Assembly: GCA_947579605.1 (NCBI GenBank) | Contig: OX388309.1 | Location: forward strand, 32,780,237 to 32,844,236 | Length of the DNA stretch: 64,000 nucleotides | Direction of reading: 5' to 3' | From: Athripsodes cinereus | Lineage: Eukaryota > Arthropoda > Insecta > Trichoptera > Leptoceridae | Part shown: one piece after another, positions 54,457 through 64,000 of the stretch | Layout: the number at the start of each line of letters is the position of its first letter | Position numbering within the stretch: position 1 is the stretch's first letter | Notes under the pieces: generated by a model | What the model saw: the letters and a program-made list of their open reading frames with translations, nothing else | Database searches by the model: none | What the model was told of the DNA's origin: nothing | Program-made: the position numbers and the translations under genes

Positions 54457-54490
54457 ATTTGTGGGCTCGTTGTCCGGGATAATATCAAAA
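54457..54490 (+). promoter_or_regulatory. Candidate primer-binding site
   Basis: After the LTR comes ATTTGTGGGCTCGTTGTCCG then GGAT. It resembles the tRNA-Pro-type site (TGGGGGCTCGTCCGGGAT) with an inserted TTG and one changed G. The tRNA identity is therefore uncertain. Confidence 0.5.
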
Positions 54491-55288
54491 AGAAGACGAA
54501 TAAATTGTGAATTCGTTTCTCGGATATACAGTAATTCGAATAATTACAAACTTGAAAAAATCTGTGTCATGACTACGCTTGGGTTTACATGTTGCTTTTA
54601 ATGCCATTTGTGATAAATTTTATGTACAATTGATATGTCTTGTAGCAATCATGTGTAATGCAAATATGTGTGTGAAGTGATAACTGTTAAATCTCACGAG
54701 TAAATCGCCGCGCGACTGGTTGGAATATAGCGTAGTGTGAAAACCGACTTTTGTTAAGATTTGGTGGGAACACAAGTTTCCCGCGAAATATTGAATGTAT
54801 TACGTTTCGCGCGGGAATTTCCGTAGATACGAAGTATAAACAAAGTATAATTGGTAAGTACGCACTTTCTCAAACTGTGCGCGAGTAAATAATCGTAAGA
54901 AATTTTATTTATTTATTAAATAGATCTCGTGATCAGAATTTTGTTTTGTTAACGATTGATTACTCATTGTGTAATCAGATTTAATCCGAATTGGGTGGTG
55001 GCGATAAACTTCTTTTATCTACCAGAGCACCGAGTCCCTCCCTAGTGTCGAAAGACACGTTTAAGAAACTAGTTTGTAAGAATAGAAAAAGCGTAGGAGA
55101 GTGTGAAAATAATTTTAGTTATTTATAAAACATAAAATAAAACATTGAAGCGTCGGAAGATGGTAACATTGTCAGCACAACCAAATATCTCTTGAACCTT
55201 TGTCATTCAAAGATAAATTTTCGTGTGTAACTTAAAAGTTTTTGAGCATCTAAAGTTTTAGAACCTTTGTCATACTTTCTTTATAATA
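54491..55288 (+). other. Gypsy 5' leader
   Basis: About 800 bp without ORF between primer site and gag ATG. The gag start is the first ATG of a long frame, preceded by AT-rich sequence. Confidence 0.6.
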
Positions 55289-56371
55289 ATGTCTCGATTT
55301 GAACCATTGTTATTTTTGGGTCCAATTCCCAATGTAGACAAAGCTAACGGTGCTACACTAAAGAAAGCTTTATCTGAAAGAGGAGTTATACCGAAACGTT
55401 CAATTCCTAGTTTGAGAAGGCAAGCGTTAGAATATAATAAACAAAATCTGGAAGTAGAATTCGAACAAGTTGCTCCACAATCGCGTATGAATGCTCAAAT
55501 ATCTCTTGATATGGAACCACCTTGTACATCCGTGTCTAGCAATGTGAACGTTGTTGCTGTAGAAGAGTCGGCATCTATCGAGAAATCCTTCGATAATGCT
55601 TTAAGTCTTAATAAAACTTCACAACTTTCGAATGTAAATTTTGGATCTTGGCCAGTAAAACCTTTTGATGGTCTCGGTGATGTAAGAAATTTTTTTACGC
55701 GGTTGGAAGAAATTGCAAGGGCTAGGAGGTTCCCAAATAAACAATTGGTATACGTTTTGCCTGAATTTCTGAAGGATCGAGCGCTTACACACTTTCGAAT
55801 AATTTTTAAAGAGGAAATGACTTGGGAAGCTATCAAGGCACTCTTTTACCACCGTTTTGAAGCCCCTGGATTTATGATAGATAGAAAATTACGTATTTGG
55901 TCGTCGATACAAAACAATTACGAAACTTCAGCAGACTATATTGCCCGAATAATAGAAATGAATAGCTCCCTTGATGAGAAACTGACTGAGAATGAATTGT
56001 TGGAAGTCTTCAAACGCGGGTTACATCAGAGATATGTCTCTCTTTTGGCTAGTTCTCACATTTCGTCAGTAAGTGAACTGGAAAGAATGGTCTCCAACTT
56101 CGATCGTCTGACCAAGGGCCATACTTCTTCTTCTTCTTCTAGACCTACTGCCATGAGAGTTAATGCAGTAGAGAATCGTCCCAAACCAGTCATACGATGC
56201 TTTTCTTGCGGACATGTTGGACACATTTCTAAGGAATGTAAAAACAGAGTTAGACATTTTACACCCCGTCGTTCACCCAGGAATAGATATAACAATGCCA
56301 TGCGTGAACAGAAACCTGCATCGCTGATGCCGGATACTTCTAGACCACCCCCGTCGTTTTCAAAAAACTAA
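55289..56371 (+). CDS. gag: Gypsy Gag
   Basis: 360 aa. Residues 100-270 form a retrotransposon Gag-like helical domain (WPVKPFDGLGDVRNFFTRLE, YVLPEFLKDRALTHFRII, TSADYIARIIEMNSSL). A single zinc knuckle CFSCGHVGHISKEC (CX2CX4HX4C) lies near residue 306, followed by a basic tail. It encapsidates element RNA. It ends TCA AAA AAC TAA, which places an A AAA AAC heptamer directly before the stop. Pol is in the -1 frame and open across this point. Confidence 0.9.
   Translation: MSRFEPLLFLGPIPNVDKANGATLKKALSERGVIPKRSIPSLRRQALEYNKQNLEVEFEQVAPQSRMNAQISLDMEPPCTSVSSNVNVVAVEESASIEKSFDNALSLNKTSQLSNVNFGSWPVKPFDGLGDVRNFFTRLEEIARARRFPNKQLVYVLPEFLKDRALTHFRIIFKEEMTWEAIKALFYHRFEAPGFMIDRKLRIWSSIQNNYETSADYIARIIEMNSSLDEKLTENELLEVFKRGLHQRYVSLLASSHISSVSELERMVSNFDRLTKGHTSSSSSRPTAMRVNAVENRPKPVIRCFSCGHVGHISKECKNRVRHFTPRRSPRNRYNNAMREQKPASLMPDTSRPPPSFSKN
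56362..56368 (+). promoter_or_regulatory. -1 ribosomal frameshift site (A AAA AAC)
   Basis: The heptamer is in register with Gag codons and its next codon is the Gag TAA. Slippage by -1 enters the frame that is open to 59619. No obvious downstream stem-loop was identified. Confidence 0.75.
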
Positions 56372-59300
56372 TTTCTCCCTCGTTAAGACATCCTTCCGAT
56401 ACGATAGCTCGTTCTTCATCTTCAGATGTAATATCGTCAGACGGAAACTCACGGTATAATTACCGAGGGGTAACCAGAAATTTATACACAACTCGTGTTG
56501 TTAGAAAAGAAAATGATGGCCGACCTTACGTTAATATTAAAATTCATTCTGTAATCTGTCTCTCACTATTGGATAGTGGGGCGGTGATATCAATTCTAGG
56601 AAAGAATTCTCATGTCCAATTTTTGAACTTAGGATATCCTCTTGTACCTTGTGAAACTCGTGTACTCACTGCGGATGGGAATGGTCAATCTGTTTTAGGA
56701 ACCTTAACGTTACCTGTACAGTATCAGGGTATTGAAAAATGTATCACGTTTTTAGTTGTTCCATCTATAACGTCATCTTACTTGTTAGGAATTGACTTTT
56801 GGAAAGGATTTAATATCTGTCCTGAACTTTTTCCTGTGTCTGTTTGTACAATACCTCCTGTATTACATTTAAATGCTGTAACCCAAATAGATGAACGTAT
56901 TTTTTCTGCTGGTCTCACTCCTGAACCGCCTGTTGTAACCAAAGGATTGATTGGTCCGACCAATTTAACCTCGGAACAAGTTGTTATTATCGATGATATC
57001 AAGCGATCCTATGAAGATGTTTCATATGAAAAGAAAGGATTGGGCCGCTTGAAAGGAATTTTTCATAAGATTGAAACCATTGGAGATCCTGTTAGGCAGA
57101 GACATTATCCTATTCCTCATGCAAAGAAAGAAATCATGAACAAGGAAATTGATAAAATGTTACAATTAGGAGTCATAGAACCTGCTTCTTCTTCTTGGCA
57201 GTCGCCTGCGTTGATAGTTAATAAAAAGAATGGAGAACCTCGCTTCTGTTTGGACAGTCGTGGCCTGAACAAAGTAACTAAACCAAACTCGTATTGCTTA
57301 CCGTGGATTGATCGTATCTTGGACAGTTTGCGTGATGCCAAGTTTTTAACTGCTCTGGACCTGTCCAAGGCTTTCTGGCAACTTCCATTATCGCCTGAAT
57401 CTAAGGAGAAAACCGCCTTCTTCATTGATGGACGTGGATCTTACCAATTCTCTGTGTGCCCGTTTGGTCTACGTAATATTCCTAGTCACATGCAAATGAT
57501 TGCTGACAAACTGTTCAGTCACCGCTTTCCCGGTCGTGTACATTGTTATCTTGACGATATCCTGATTGTAAGTGAAACCTTTGAACAACACTGTAATGAC
57601 CTAAGACTTGTACAATCTATCTTGAAGGAAAATGGTCTCACTATCAATATGACTAAGTCTGAATTTTGTAAATCATCTCTGCGTTACTTGGGTTATATTG
57701 TAGATGGCGAAGGGTTAAGAACTGATGAACTCAAAATAGAAGCCATGAAAAAATTTCCCACTCCTACTACCCCGAAACAGGTAAAATCTTTCTTGGGTAT
57801 GTGTTCTTATTACCGAAAATTCATACAAAACTTCGCACATATAGCAGCCCCTTTGAGTGCCCTAACGTCTAGAAAAAACAAAAAGTTTGTATGGAACGAA
57901 GAAGCTGAAAATGCGTTCCACAGTTTAAAATTGGCTTTACAATCTGCACCTGTTTTAGTTCAACCTGATTATGCGAAAGAATTTTATTTACATACTGACT
58001 GTTCGGATCTTGCTATGTCAGGAATTTTGATGCAAAAACTGGAAGATGGTGAACATCCGATTGCATACTTTTCACGTAAGCTCACCGGTCCTGAAAGAAA
58101 TTACTCCATTTGTGAAAAGGAACTGTTGGCAGCCCTGTGTTCTATAACTCACTTCCGTAATTATTTAGATGGTGTACGTTTTCACTTGATCACTGATAAC
58201 TCTTCTTTGCAGTGGTTGCACAAATTACAGAATCCTACTGGAAGATTAGCTCGCTGGTCGACTCGTTTGAGTGCTTTTGATTTTGATGTAACTCATCGAC
58301 CAGGTAAATTAAATGTTGTACCTGATTGCCTTAGTCGTGTGGAAATTGGAACTTTGACGTTGCCTACAGAAATCACTGATACCTGTGATGCAGTGTATAA
58401 CAAGCTTAAGAAAGGTTGTGAAAATTACCCACAAGCTTACCCGAATTATCAGATAATGGAAGGAAAATTGTATAGATACACCAAATCGTCTAACACTTTA
58501 TTGTCACCTCATGAATGGAAATTAGTATTGCCAAAACTCGATGCTTTAAGAGTAATTCAAGAATATCATTGTAGTGGCGATTCTTGTCATGAAGGTACTT
58601 ATAAAACGTACAAACATTTACGAAGATATTTCTATTGGTCGAACATGCATCTTTCAGTCGCTAGATTTGTAAACAACTGTGAAGTCTGTAAAACTCATAA
58701 AATTGCTACTTCTGGACCACGTGGTATTATGGAAAAACCTAAATTGGTGTCCATGCCTTTACAGACTCTATCAATTGATATAATAGGTCCTTTTGTCAAA
58801 AGTGTCGAAGGATACGTTTATATATTATCTGTGGTATGCGTTTTTACTAAGTTTGTTTGGATTTTTCCATTGCGAAAATGTACCTCTGCCATAATTCAGA
58901 AATGCCTAGAGGAAAGAATTTTCTTACCATATTCTGTGCCGAAATGTATTTTATTGGATAATGCCACCTATTTTTGTTCCCGTTCATTCAAATCATTTTT
59001 AGAATCGTATGGGATAGAAAAGATTTTGTATTCAGCATATTATGCTCCACAATCTAATACAGTTGAAAGGTACAATCAAACCATTGGTACCGCTCTTTCG
59101 ATTTTGGTTGATAATAATCATAGAATTTGGAGTAAGAAATTACCCATAGTACAAGCCAGTTTGAATAATAATGTATCTTTTGCGACGGGATATTCACCCC
59201 ATTTTCTTATGCATGGATTTGAAAGCGTGCAACATGCTTCATTTTTCAAAAGTTTGAGTTCTAATGTAGATGAAAATCCTTCGGATGAACTGAAGAACTC

Positions 59301-59619
59301 TTACAAACAAAAATTGGATGTATTGTACGATGTATATAATGAGGTTACTGACATGCTGACTGAATCATATAAAAAATCTGCCTCTCGTTACAATCTTCGT
59401 CGAAAACGAGTAGATTATCGTCCTGGTGATGTAGTCTATCGTAGAAATTTTGTAAAATCCAATGCAGCTGCGGAATTCATGTCTAAATTGGCCCCTCGTT
59501 TTGTGAAAAATCGTATTAGGTCAAAGTTGTCAGATAACGTGTATCTTTTAGAGTCAATGGATGGTGTTTATAGTGGAAAGTTTCACGTGAAGGATATTCT
59601 GAAAGATGAAAAGTATTGA
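56362..59619 (+). CDS. pol: Gypsy Pol: protease, RT, RNase H, integrase
   Basis: Expressed most simply by -1 frameshift from Gag; the frame has no early ATG. Protease: LLDSGAVISILG at ~56563. RT: VNKKNGEPRFCLDSRGLNKV, FLTALDLSKAFWQLPL, CPFGLRNIPSHMQM and the catalytic YLDD at 57547. RNase H: LHTDCSDLAMSGILM, ICEKELLAAL, LITDNSSLQWL and VVPDCLSRV. Integrase: HHCC zinc finger (EYHCSGDSCHEGTYK...CEVCKTHK), then SIDIIGP, LLDNATYF and NTVERYN with exactly 35 residues between the second D and E. C-terminal segment: YRPGDVVYRRN. No stop or frame change is seen. Confidence 0.93.
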   Translation, partial: KKLISPSLRHPSDTIARSSSSDVISSDGNSRYNYRGVTRNLYTTRVVRKENDGRPYVNIKIHSVICLSLLDSGAVISILGKNSHVQFLNLGYPLVPCETRVLTADGNGQSVLGTLTLPVQYQGIEKCITFLVVPSITSSYLLGIDFWKGFNICPELFPVSVCTIPPVLHLNAVTQIDERIFSAGLTPEPPVVTKGLIGPTNLTSEQVVIIDDIKRSYEDVSYEKKGLGRLKGIFHKIETIGDPVRQRHYPIPHAKKEIMNKEIDKMLQLGVIEPASSSWQSPALIVNKKNGEPRFCLDSRGLNKVTKPNSYCLPWIDRILDSLRDAKFLTALDLSKAFWQLPLSPESKEKTAFFIDGRGSYQFSVCPFGLRNIPSHMQMIADKLFSHRFPGRVHCYLDDILIVSETFEQHCNDLRLVQSILKENGLTINMTKSEFCKSSLRYLGYIVDGEGLRTDELKIEAMKKFPTPTTPKQVKSFLGMCSYYRKFIQNFAHIAAPLSALTSRKNKKFVWNEEAENAFHSLKLALQSAPVLVQPDYAKEFYLHTDCSDLAMSGILMQKLEDGEHPIAYFSRKLTGPERNYSICEKELLAALCSITHFRNYLDGVRFHLITDNSSLQWLHKLQNPTGRLARWSTRLSAFDFDVTHRPGKLNVVPDCLSRVEIGTLTLPTEITDTCDAVYNKLKKGCENYPQAYPNYQIMEGKLYRYTKSSNTLLSPHEWKLVLPKLDALRVIQEYHCSGDSCHEGTYKTYKHLRRYFYWSNMHLSVARFVNNCEVCKTHKIATSGPRGIMEKPKLVSMPLQTLSIDIIGPFVKSVEGYVYILSVVCVFTKFVWIFPLRKCTSAIIQKCLEERIFLPYSVPKCILLDNATYFCSRSFKSFLESYGIEKILYSAYYAPQSNTVERYNQTIGTALSILVDNNHRIWSKKLPIVQASLNNNVSFATGYSPHFLMHGFESVQHASFFKSLSSNVDENPSDELKNSYKQKLDVLYDVYNEVTDMLTESYKKSASRYNLRRKRVDYRPGDVVYRRNFVKSNAAAEFMSKLAPRFVKNRIRSKLSDNVYLLESMDGVYSGKFHVKDILKDEKY

Positions 59620-61240
59620 ATATCCCTGTTATGTATTGTGACTTATGCCAATTTTAGTATAAATAAAATATTATATGTAGCGAATTGTGTGTTGTATCGT
59701 CTTGTTGAGGAATGGAATGTAAAGTACAATAGAGTAGACATAGGTACAAGCGCCAACGACACTGGTCCATGGATTATATAATGATGACAATTATCGATTA
59801 AATATAAATTCCTCGAACCCTTCATTTTCTATCCTGTCTTTCGATATTGGTGACAATTGTAGGTAGTATGATGTATGCATGTGAGTGTGACTGTGTGAGC
59901 CCTGAATGAGGAATTATAGATGATGTATGTAGTATGATGAATGAAAAATATCGAATACCCCAGACAGAGATTCTCTTTAATAATAACCCCCACAAATGTT
60001 GTAGTCTTCTGTCGTCATTGTGTATACTTTGTGTCCACATCGATATCGTTTTGTAAGTGGAGCACTTGTAAAATTTTAATACTCATATTGTATATATATG
60101 GAATGTCGTATGATGTATAGCAGTAGACGTCCTGGCTGTACATTATATGAGACAAGCGTATGTGTAAATTGTATTGTTCGCAATTATATTGTAAAATTAA
60201 ATTGAAATTTTTATGTGTTATAGAGTCCTACGAGGAATGCCTCTGTGGTTGTAATTGAAAAAAAAAATACTGACCTAATCCGTATGTACGAGCGCGAATT
60301 AGAGTCTAAACGTATATTGATCAAAGCCGTGAGAATATTATGTGACCATATGTATATGAAAATCGTTATATGTAAATATTTATTTTGTTCTTATAATGTC
60401 TTGCTATATGATTCGTCTATAGTACATGACGTATGTTATATTTAATTGTGAGTGTCTTTCATATCGGATGGGTAAACACGTATAAAATGAGACATCTCTA
60501 ACTTGTATGTATATTAAATTCTTCGTAATATTAATGTTGTGGAAAGCCGCGAACTACTAATGCCGGGACACTTGTGTCGGTACATTGTGCGTTGCGTGGT
60601 GGTTATAGACCAACTACTCTTGTCGTTGGATATTTCTATTTTAATTAAACTATCCGATTTTATTATAATTATTAGTATGTATATATTCCATTAGCTACGG
60701 AACCTCATACACATATATTGTAAATTTTATTGATATATTGTACATGTTATTAATATAAGGTAATTGTTATATAAATGTTATAAAGAATGTTGAATGTTGT
60801 AATTGTTGTATTATTTAATTACGTTGCTTAGGAGCCCTGTCTTATAAATAATATAGTGTTACTTGAGTGAAGTGAAATTTAACTGGAGGAAAAATCAGTG
60901 CGCCAAAATTCCTTCAGCATGGCCTGTAACCGCGAGTGTTTAAAATAAGTAAATGTTGGGCTATAGGATTGTTGCTTATTTATAAGAAAAGTTAATTGTT
61001 GTTTGATATGTATGTAGTATTCATAGTGTTGTCCCTTTCTATGTGTAATAATATGCCGCGTCACTTACGGATGAGAGGGGCGTGTCTTTGACAGGACGGG
61101 CAGAGCAAAGAGGACGTACTAACTCTTGTATATAACCGGTGTTTCTCAATTATTAACTTGTCCAGTGGTTCTCAACTTTTTTCTTTTTTTTTTACTTTAC
61201 GTCTCTTTGAAAATTTGTCGTTTCACTTCAAATTTTCAAA
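59620..61240 (+). other. Gypsy 3' non-coding region
   Basis: 1.6 kb between pol and the polypurine tract with only short ORFs. No signal peptide or membrane protein resembling an envelope was found. AT-rich. Confidence 0.6.
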
Positions 61241-61260
61241 AAGGGGGCGCAGACGGAGAA
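61237..61260 (+). promoter_or_regulatory. Gypsy polypurine tract
   Basis: A purine-rich run AAAAAGGGGGCG, then CAGACGGAGAA, directly abuts the 3' LTR, as required for plus-strand priming. Confidence 0.7.
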
Positions 61261-63708
61261 TGCTACGCATTAAAATATTCAACGCGTAATACGTTCATAT
61301 CCACTGCTATACCAATAATTCGTAGTTGTCCTTTGTCGTCACTCAATAATAAATAATAATATTATTATATTTTCTCTACACCTTGTCGGTAATCCTCGGG
61401 TATCCTCGTGCATACGAATGGTGCACTCATCACCACTAACACGTGATGTCCATGGAATGTTCTTTTTTTGTAACGTCTTTTCGAAGTCCGTTATGACAAA
61501 ACAGTTTCTCCTTTACGATGGGCTAGTCCACACGTATAGGGTGGCCCAGTGCCCACTCTGTTCTCGCGGCGGACAGTCACCGTAGTAATTACGACCAGTT
61601 AATAGTATTGTTAGATAATTAGAGGCAATCTTCATAACAGTGTAATGATCAATCTTGTTGTCCTCCTGCGTTCATAAAATAATTCTTGTTGTGTGCCGTG
61701 TAATAATGTACTTTAAAACAACCTGTGTCAATTGTTATGCGCGTGACCGGATTTGCCGCCAACATTAGTGTACTATAAAACCATTCTTATTAATAATCAA
61801 TAGTAATCAATAAACCAAATAATATCGTGAACAGGCTTGAGTATCCTTTGTGTCATATAGATTACGTTGTCGAAGTGATATTATGATAACATTTGGAGTT
61901 TTTTTGAGTGATGTAGCATTTGTGTGCTTTTGGGCGTGGTTGTTGCAGTTGCCGCCATTTTTCATATCCGTGTGAAATAAGATAATCCCTTGTTTCTGAA
62001 CAACTTTTCATTGTTAGGATTCATAAAAGAATCACTTAAACAATTCTTTATACTTGCTCAGTGATATAAATTTAACTAAAACAAGAATGGGTTCCGAAGG
62101 AACGAATACATCTTCAACGCGAGAGTCTGTATATTGCGCATCAGTAGTTTATCAATGAACACTCATTCTTATGAGAACGAGATGATCCTCTCTTAACTTT
62201 TCTGGTTACGACCCTTGTTATGAGAGTGATTAAATGACCACCCGCATATGCTTGGACAGACTATGGAAATAGTGACGCCTTATTCCTTTGGCACTGAGAA
62301 TAGTGTTGAAACGTAAATTATTTCTCTTATCACTTGTGAAGTGGCGATCTCTTCGTCCTGAGGACAGGATCTATCTGATTCTGACATCACCACATTCCTG
62401 TACGTCTTTGAGTATAACCAGCGACCGCCATAGAAGCATCAGAGTATGTCTCTTCCACGATCCTGCCTTCTGCCGTCTATGTGTGCAAAATACGTCATCT
62501 ATAACATACTCGTCTTTGTGTTATTCAACTCCTGCTCGCCGTCTATCTGTAAGTGACTATATTACTCCTGTATATGGTATATAATGATGATTTTTTCATA
62601 ACTAAGTTCATATTATCATTGAACTATCTATATATTGATTTCCTTTGTGTAATAATATAAGATTTTGAGTATGAATGAAGAGTGAATGATTCCAATTACA
62701 TTTAATAGACCACACGATAATCCTGGTATTGATTTATATTTGTAATACCAAGGTTGGTGTATTTAATAATTACCATTGTGTGTTTTACTGTCTCTATCCA
62801 AATATGGCAATACTTTCATAATTTTGCGTATTGTATGGAATAGTATTCCCTACAGATTTACTTTGAAAGTAACTGTCTTGTTATGTAATGTATATGTTTA
62901 CACAATAAATGTAAATCACTTACCATCCGATATCTTTCTATTGAAATTCATTTTGTATACCCACCAGTAGATTCAATACTCTTAATAATACTAAAGTACA
63001 TCTCTCCGCCTCCTTGTATATAATCTTCCAATAACCTAGTTTATACTCGGAGTAGTTATGTAACGAAGGTTCGAATCCTGGACCAACCCTTGGGAGGAAG
63101 ACCATATTAACTCATTATGAAGGCAACCAAGAGCTAAATTAAAGGCTCCATTGATAGAAATGAAACAGCCTCCTTCTTTGAAGGGTATGAAGTACTTTTG
63201 ATAATCTTAGTTTCACATGATATATATATAATTTTGTTGTTTACATGGATATGTCTATAAATTTACTTTGATACATAATATGAAGATTCTATTCAATAAG
63301 TTATAAATGGTATACTGAAGGAGTAAGGTGTTCCTGGTAACCTGACTGCTTGTGGACTTAAGGGTAAGCATGACACAGAGGCCTCTCTCGCCCAGAGCCA
63401 AGTAAAAAAAGGCCCTATACACTTGTAAGAAACCCCTAGACATAAACACGAGTATAGACCTTTTACTTTTTAATATCTCTAGACTACTTAACGAGCATAT
63501 AGATCTATATTTATAACAGTATTACTCTACAGAATATGTATTTTGCTTCTTATAGTTCAGTTTGAAACTTTGTTCATTGTTCTAATTTTGCTTTTGTAAT
63601 AAATTGTGTGTTCGACCGTTGGACGAAGCATAATTTACTTGTTATGTGAGAGCGTGGTTAATGGAAACCACACACGTAGCAATTTGGATGCTCGTCTCTC
63701 ACGTAGCA
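61261..63708 (+). repeat. Gypsy 3' LTR
   Basis: About 2448 bp, TGCTACG...CGTAGCA, followed by CAAT. See the 5' LTR for comparison. Confidence 0.93.
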
Positions 63709-64000
63709 CAATACCGACTGTTTTGGGAACGGTTTTGACACTCAAACCGTCGGTTTATATGACATTTCTTAATTTTACAACCTACATACAACCATTTTAC
63801 TAATTATGATTCCTGAATTTAAACAATATAATATATTTTTCAAACGTGATTACACAAGCTGCGAGGTTAAACAATACAATAATAAATATACATACTTGGG
63901 TTAAACTTCAATAATGCGTGTGTATTTGATCGTCGATATGCATAGAATAACAATAAATCATAGCAACACCAGTTTATTTAACATGTGGATGCCGAATGGT
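63709..64000. other. Right flank of the Gypsy insertion
   Basis: 63709-63775 continues the interrupted repeat (GGTTTTGACACTCAAACCGT, a small hairpin). Beyond that is AT-rich sequence with nothing recognised. Confidence 0.4.

Larger units (their letters stand above)
51999..63708 (+). mobile_element. Near-intact Ty3/Gypsy LTR retrotransposon
   Basis: 11.7 kb flanked by the 4-bp duplication CAAT (51995-51998 and 63709-63712). LTRs of about 2458 and 2448 bp begin TGCTACG and end CGTAGCA. Order: LTR, primer-binding site, 0.8-kb leader, gag, -1 slippery site, pol (protease, RT, RNase H, integrase), 1.6 kb without ORF, polypurine tract, LTR. No env-like gene is visible. Protease-RT-RNaseH-integrase order and DD35E spacing place it in Metaviridae; I cannot fix the clade by eye. 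It is the only element here with apparently undamaged genes. Confidence 0.95.

Noticed and set aside
55495..57425. Minus-strand ORFs opposite Gypsy gag and pol
   Set aside because: Antisense shadows of the real coding frames.
61160..61185. hAT-like terminus (CAGTGGTTCTCAACTTT) just before the Gypsy polypurine tract
   Set aside because: No partner end or target duplication found; it sits within the Gypsy 3' region and may be chance or an ancient capture.

Overview
The window looks like intergenic DNA from an arthropod, most likely an insect; a moth or butterfly is plausible but unproven. It is AT-rich, and I find no convincing host gene, exon series, rRNA or intact tRNA gene. Almost everything recognisable is a transposable element (TE), intact, decayed or nested. 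Element types include DIRS, BEL/Pao, Ty3/Gypsy, Penelope-like (PLE), several LINE families, tRNA-derived SINEs, and hAT, Harbinger, Tc1/mariner-like and THAP-domain DNA transposons.

Layout. 1-4.9 kb: SINE and LINE scraps and a MITE. 4.96-9.77 kb: a structurally complete but frameshifted DIRS element (gag, RT, RNase H/methyltransferase-like, tyrosine recombinase) with inverted terminal repeats and an internal complementary region. 9.8-26 kb: sparse repeats, including a 103-bp-arm PLE hairpin, a second PLE-type hairpin, a Tc1/mariner-like element and an hAT remnant. 26.0-31.7 kb (minus strand): a 5'-truncated BEL/Pao element lying inside a LINE copy. Its 3' LTR runs into a 38-nt copy of the 3' half of tRNA-Tyr including CCA. 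32.9-35.5 kb: a nest, PLE inside an internally deleted transposon inside a LINE. 36.5-50.5 kb: SINE copies, a Harbinger element, a Tc1/mariner-like MITE, a CR1/L2-like LINE, a THAP-domain transposon inside a SINE, and an hAT MITE. 52.0-63.7 kb: a near-intact 11.7-kb Ty3/Gypsy element with 2.45-kb LTRs, a CAAT target duplication, gag, a -1 slippery site at the gag stop, and pol.

The Gypsy element is the only one with apparently uninterrupted coding capacity. DIRS and BEL are each broken by one or two frame changes. The most informative observations are structural: the BEL copy looks like a reverse-transcription intermediate captured before second-strand transfer; the THAP element leaves AT duplications in AATT targets, shown by empty-site comparison; two different terminal hairpins carry hammerhead-like cores; and a SINE family shares its 3' tail with a resident LINE. 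All calls were made by eye from the sequence; no database search was run.
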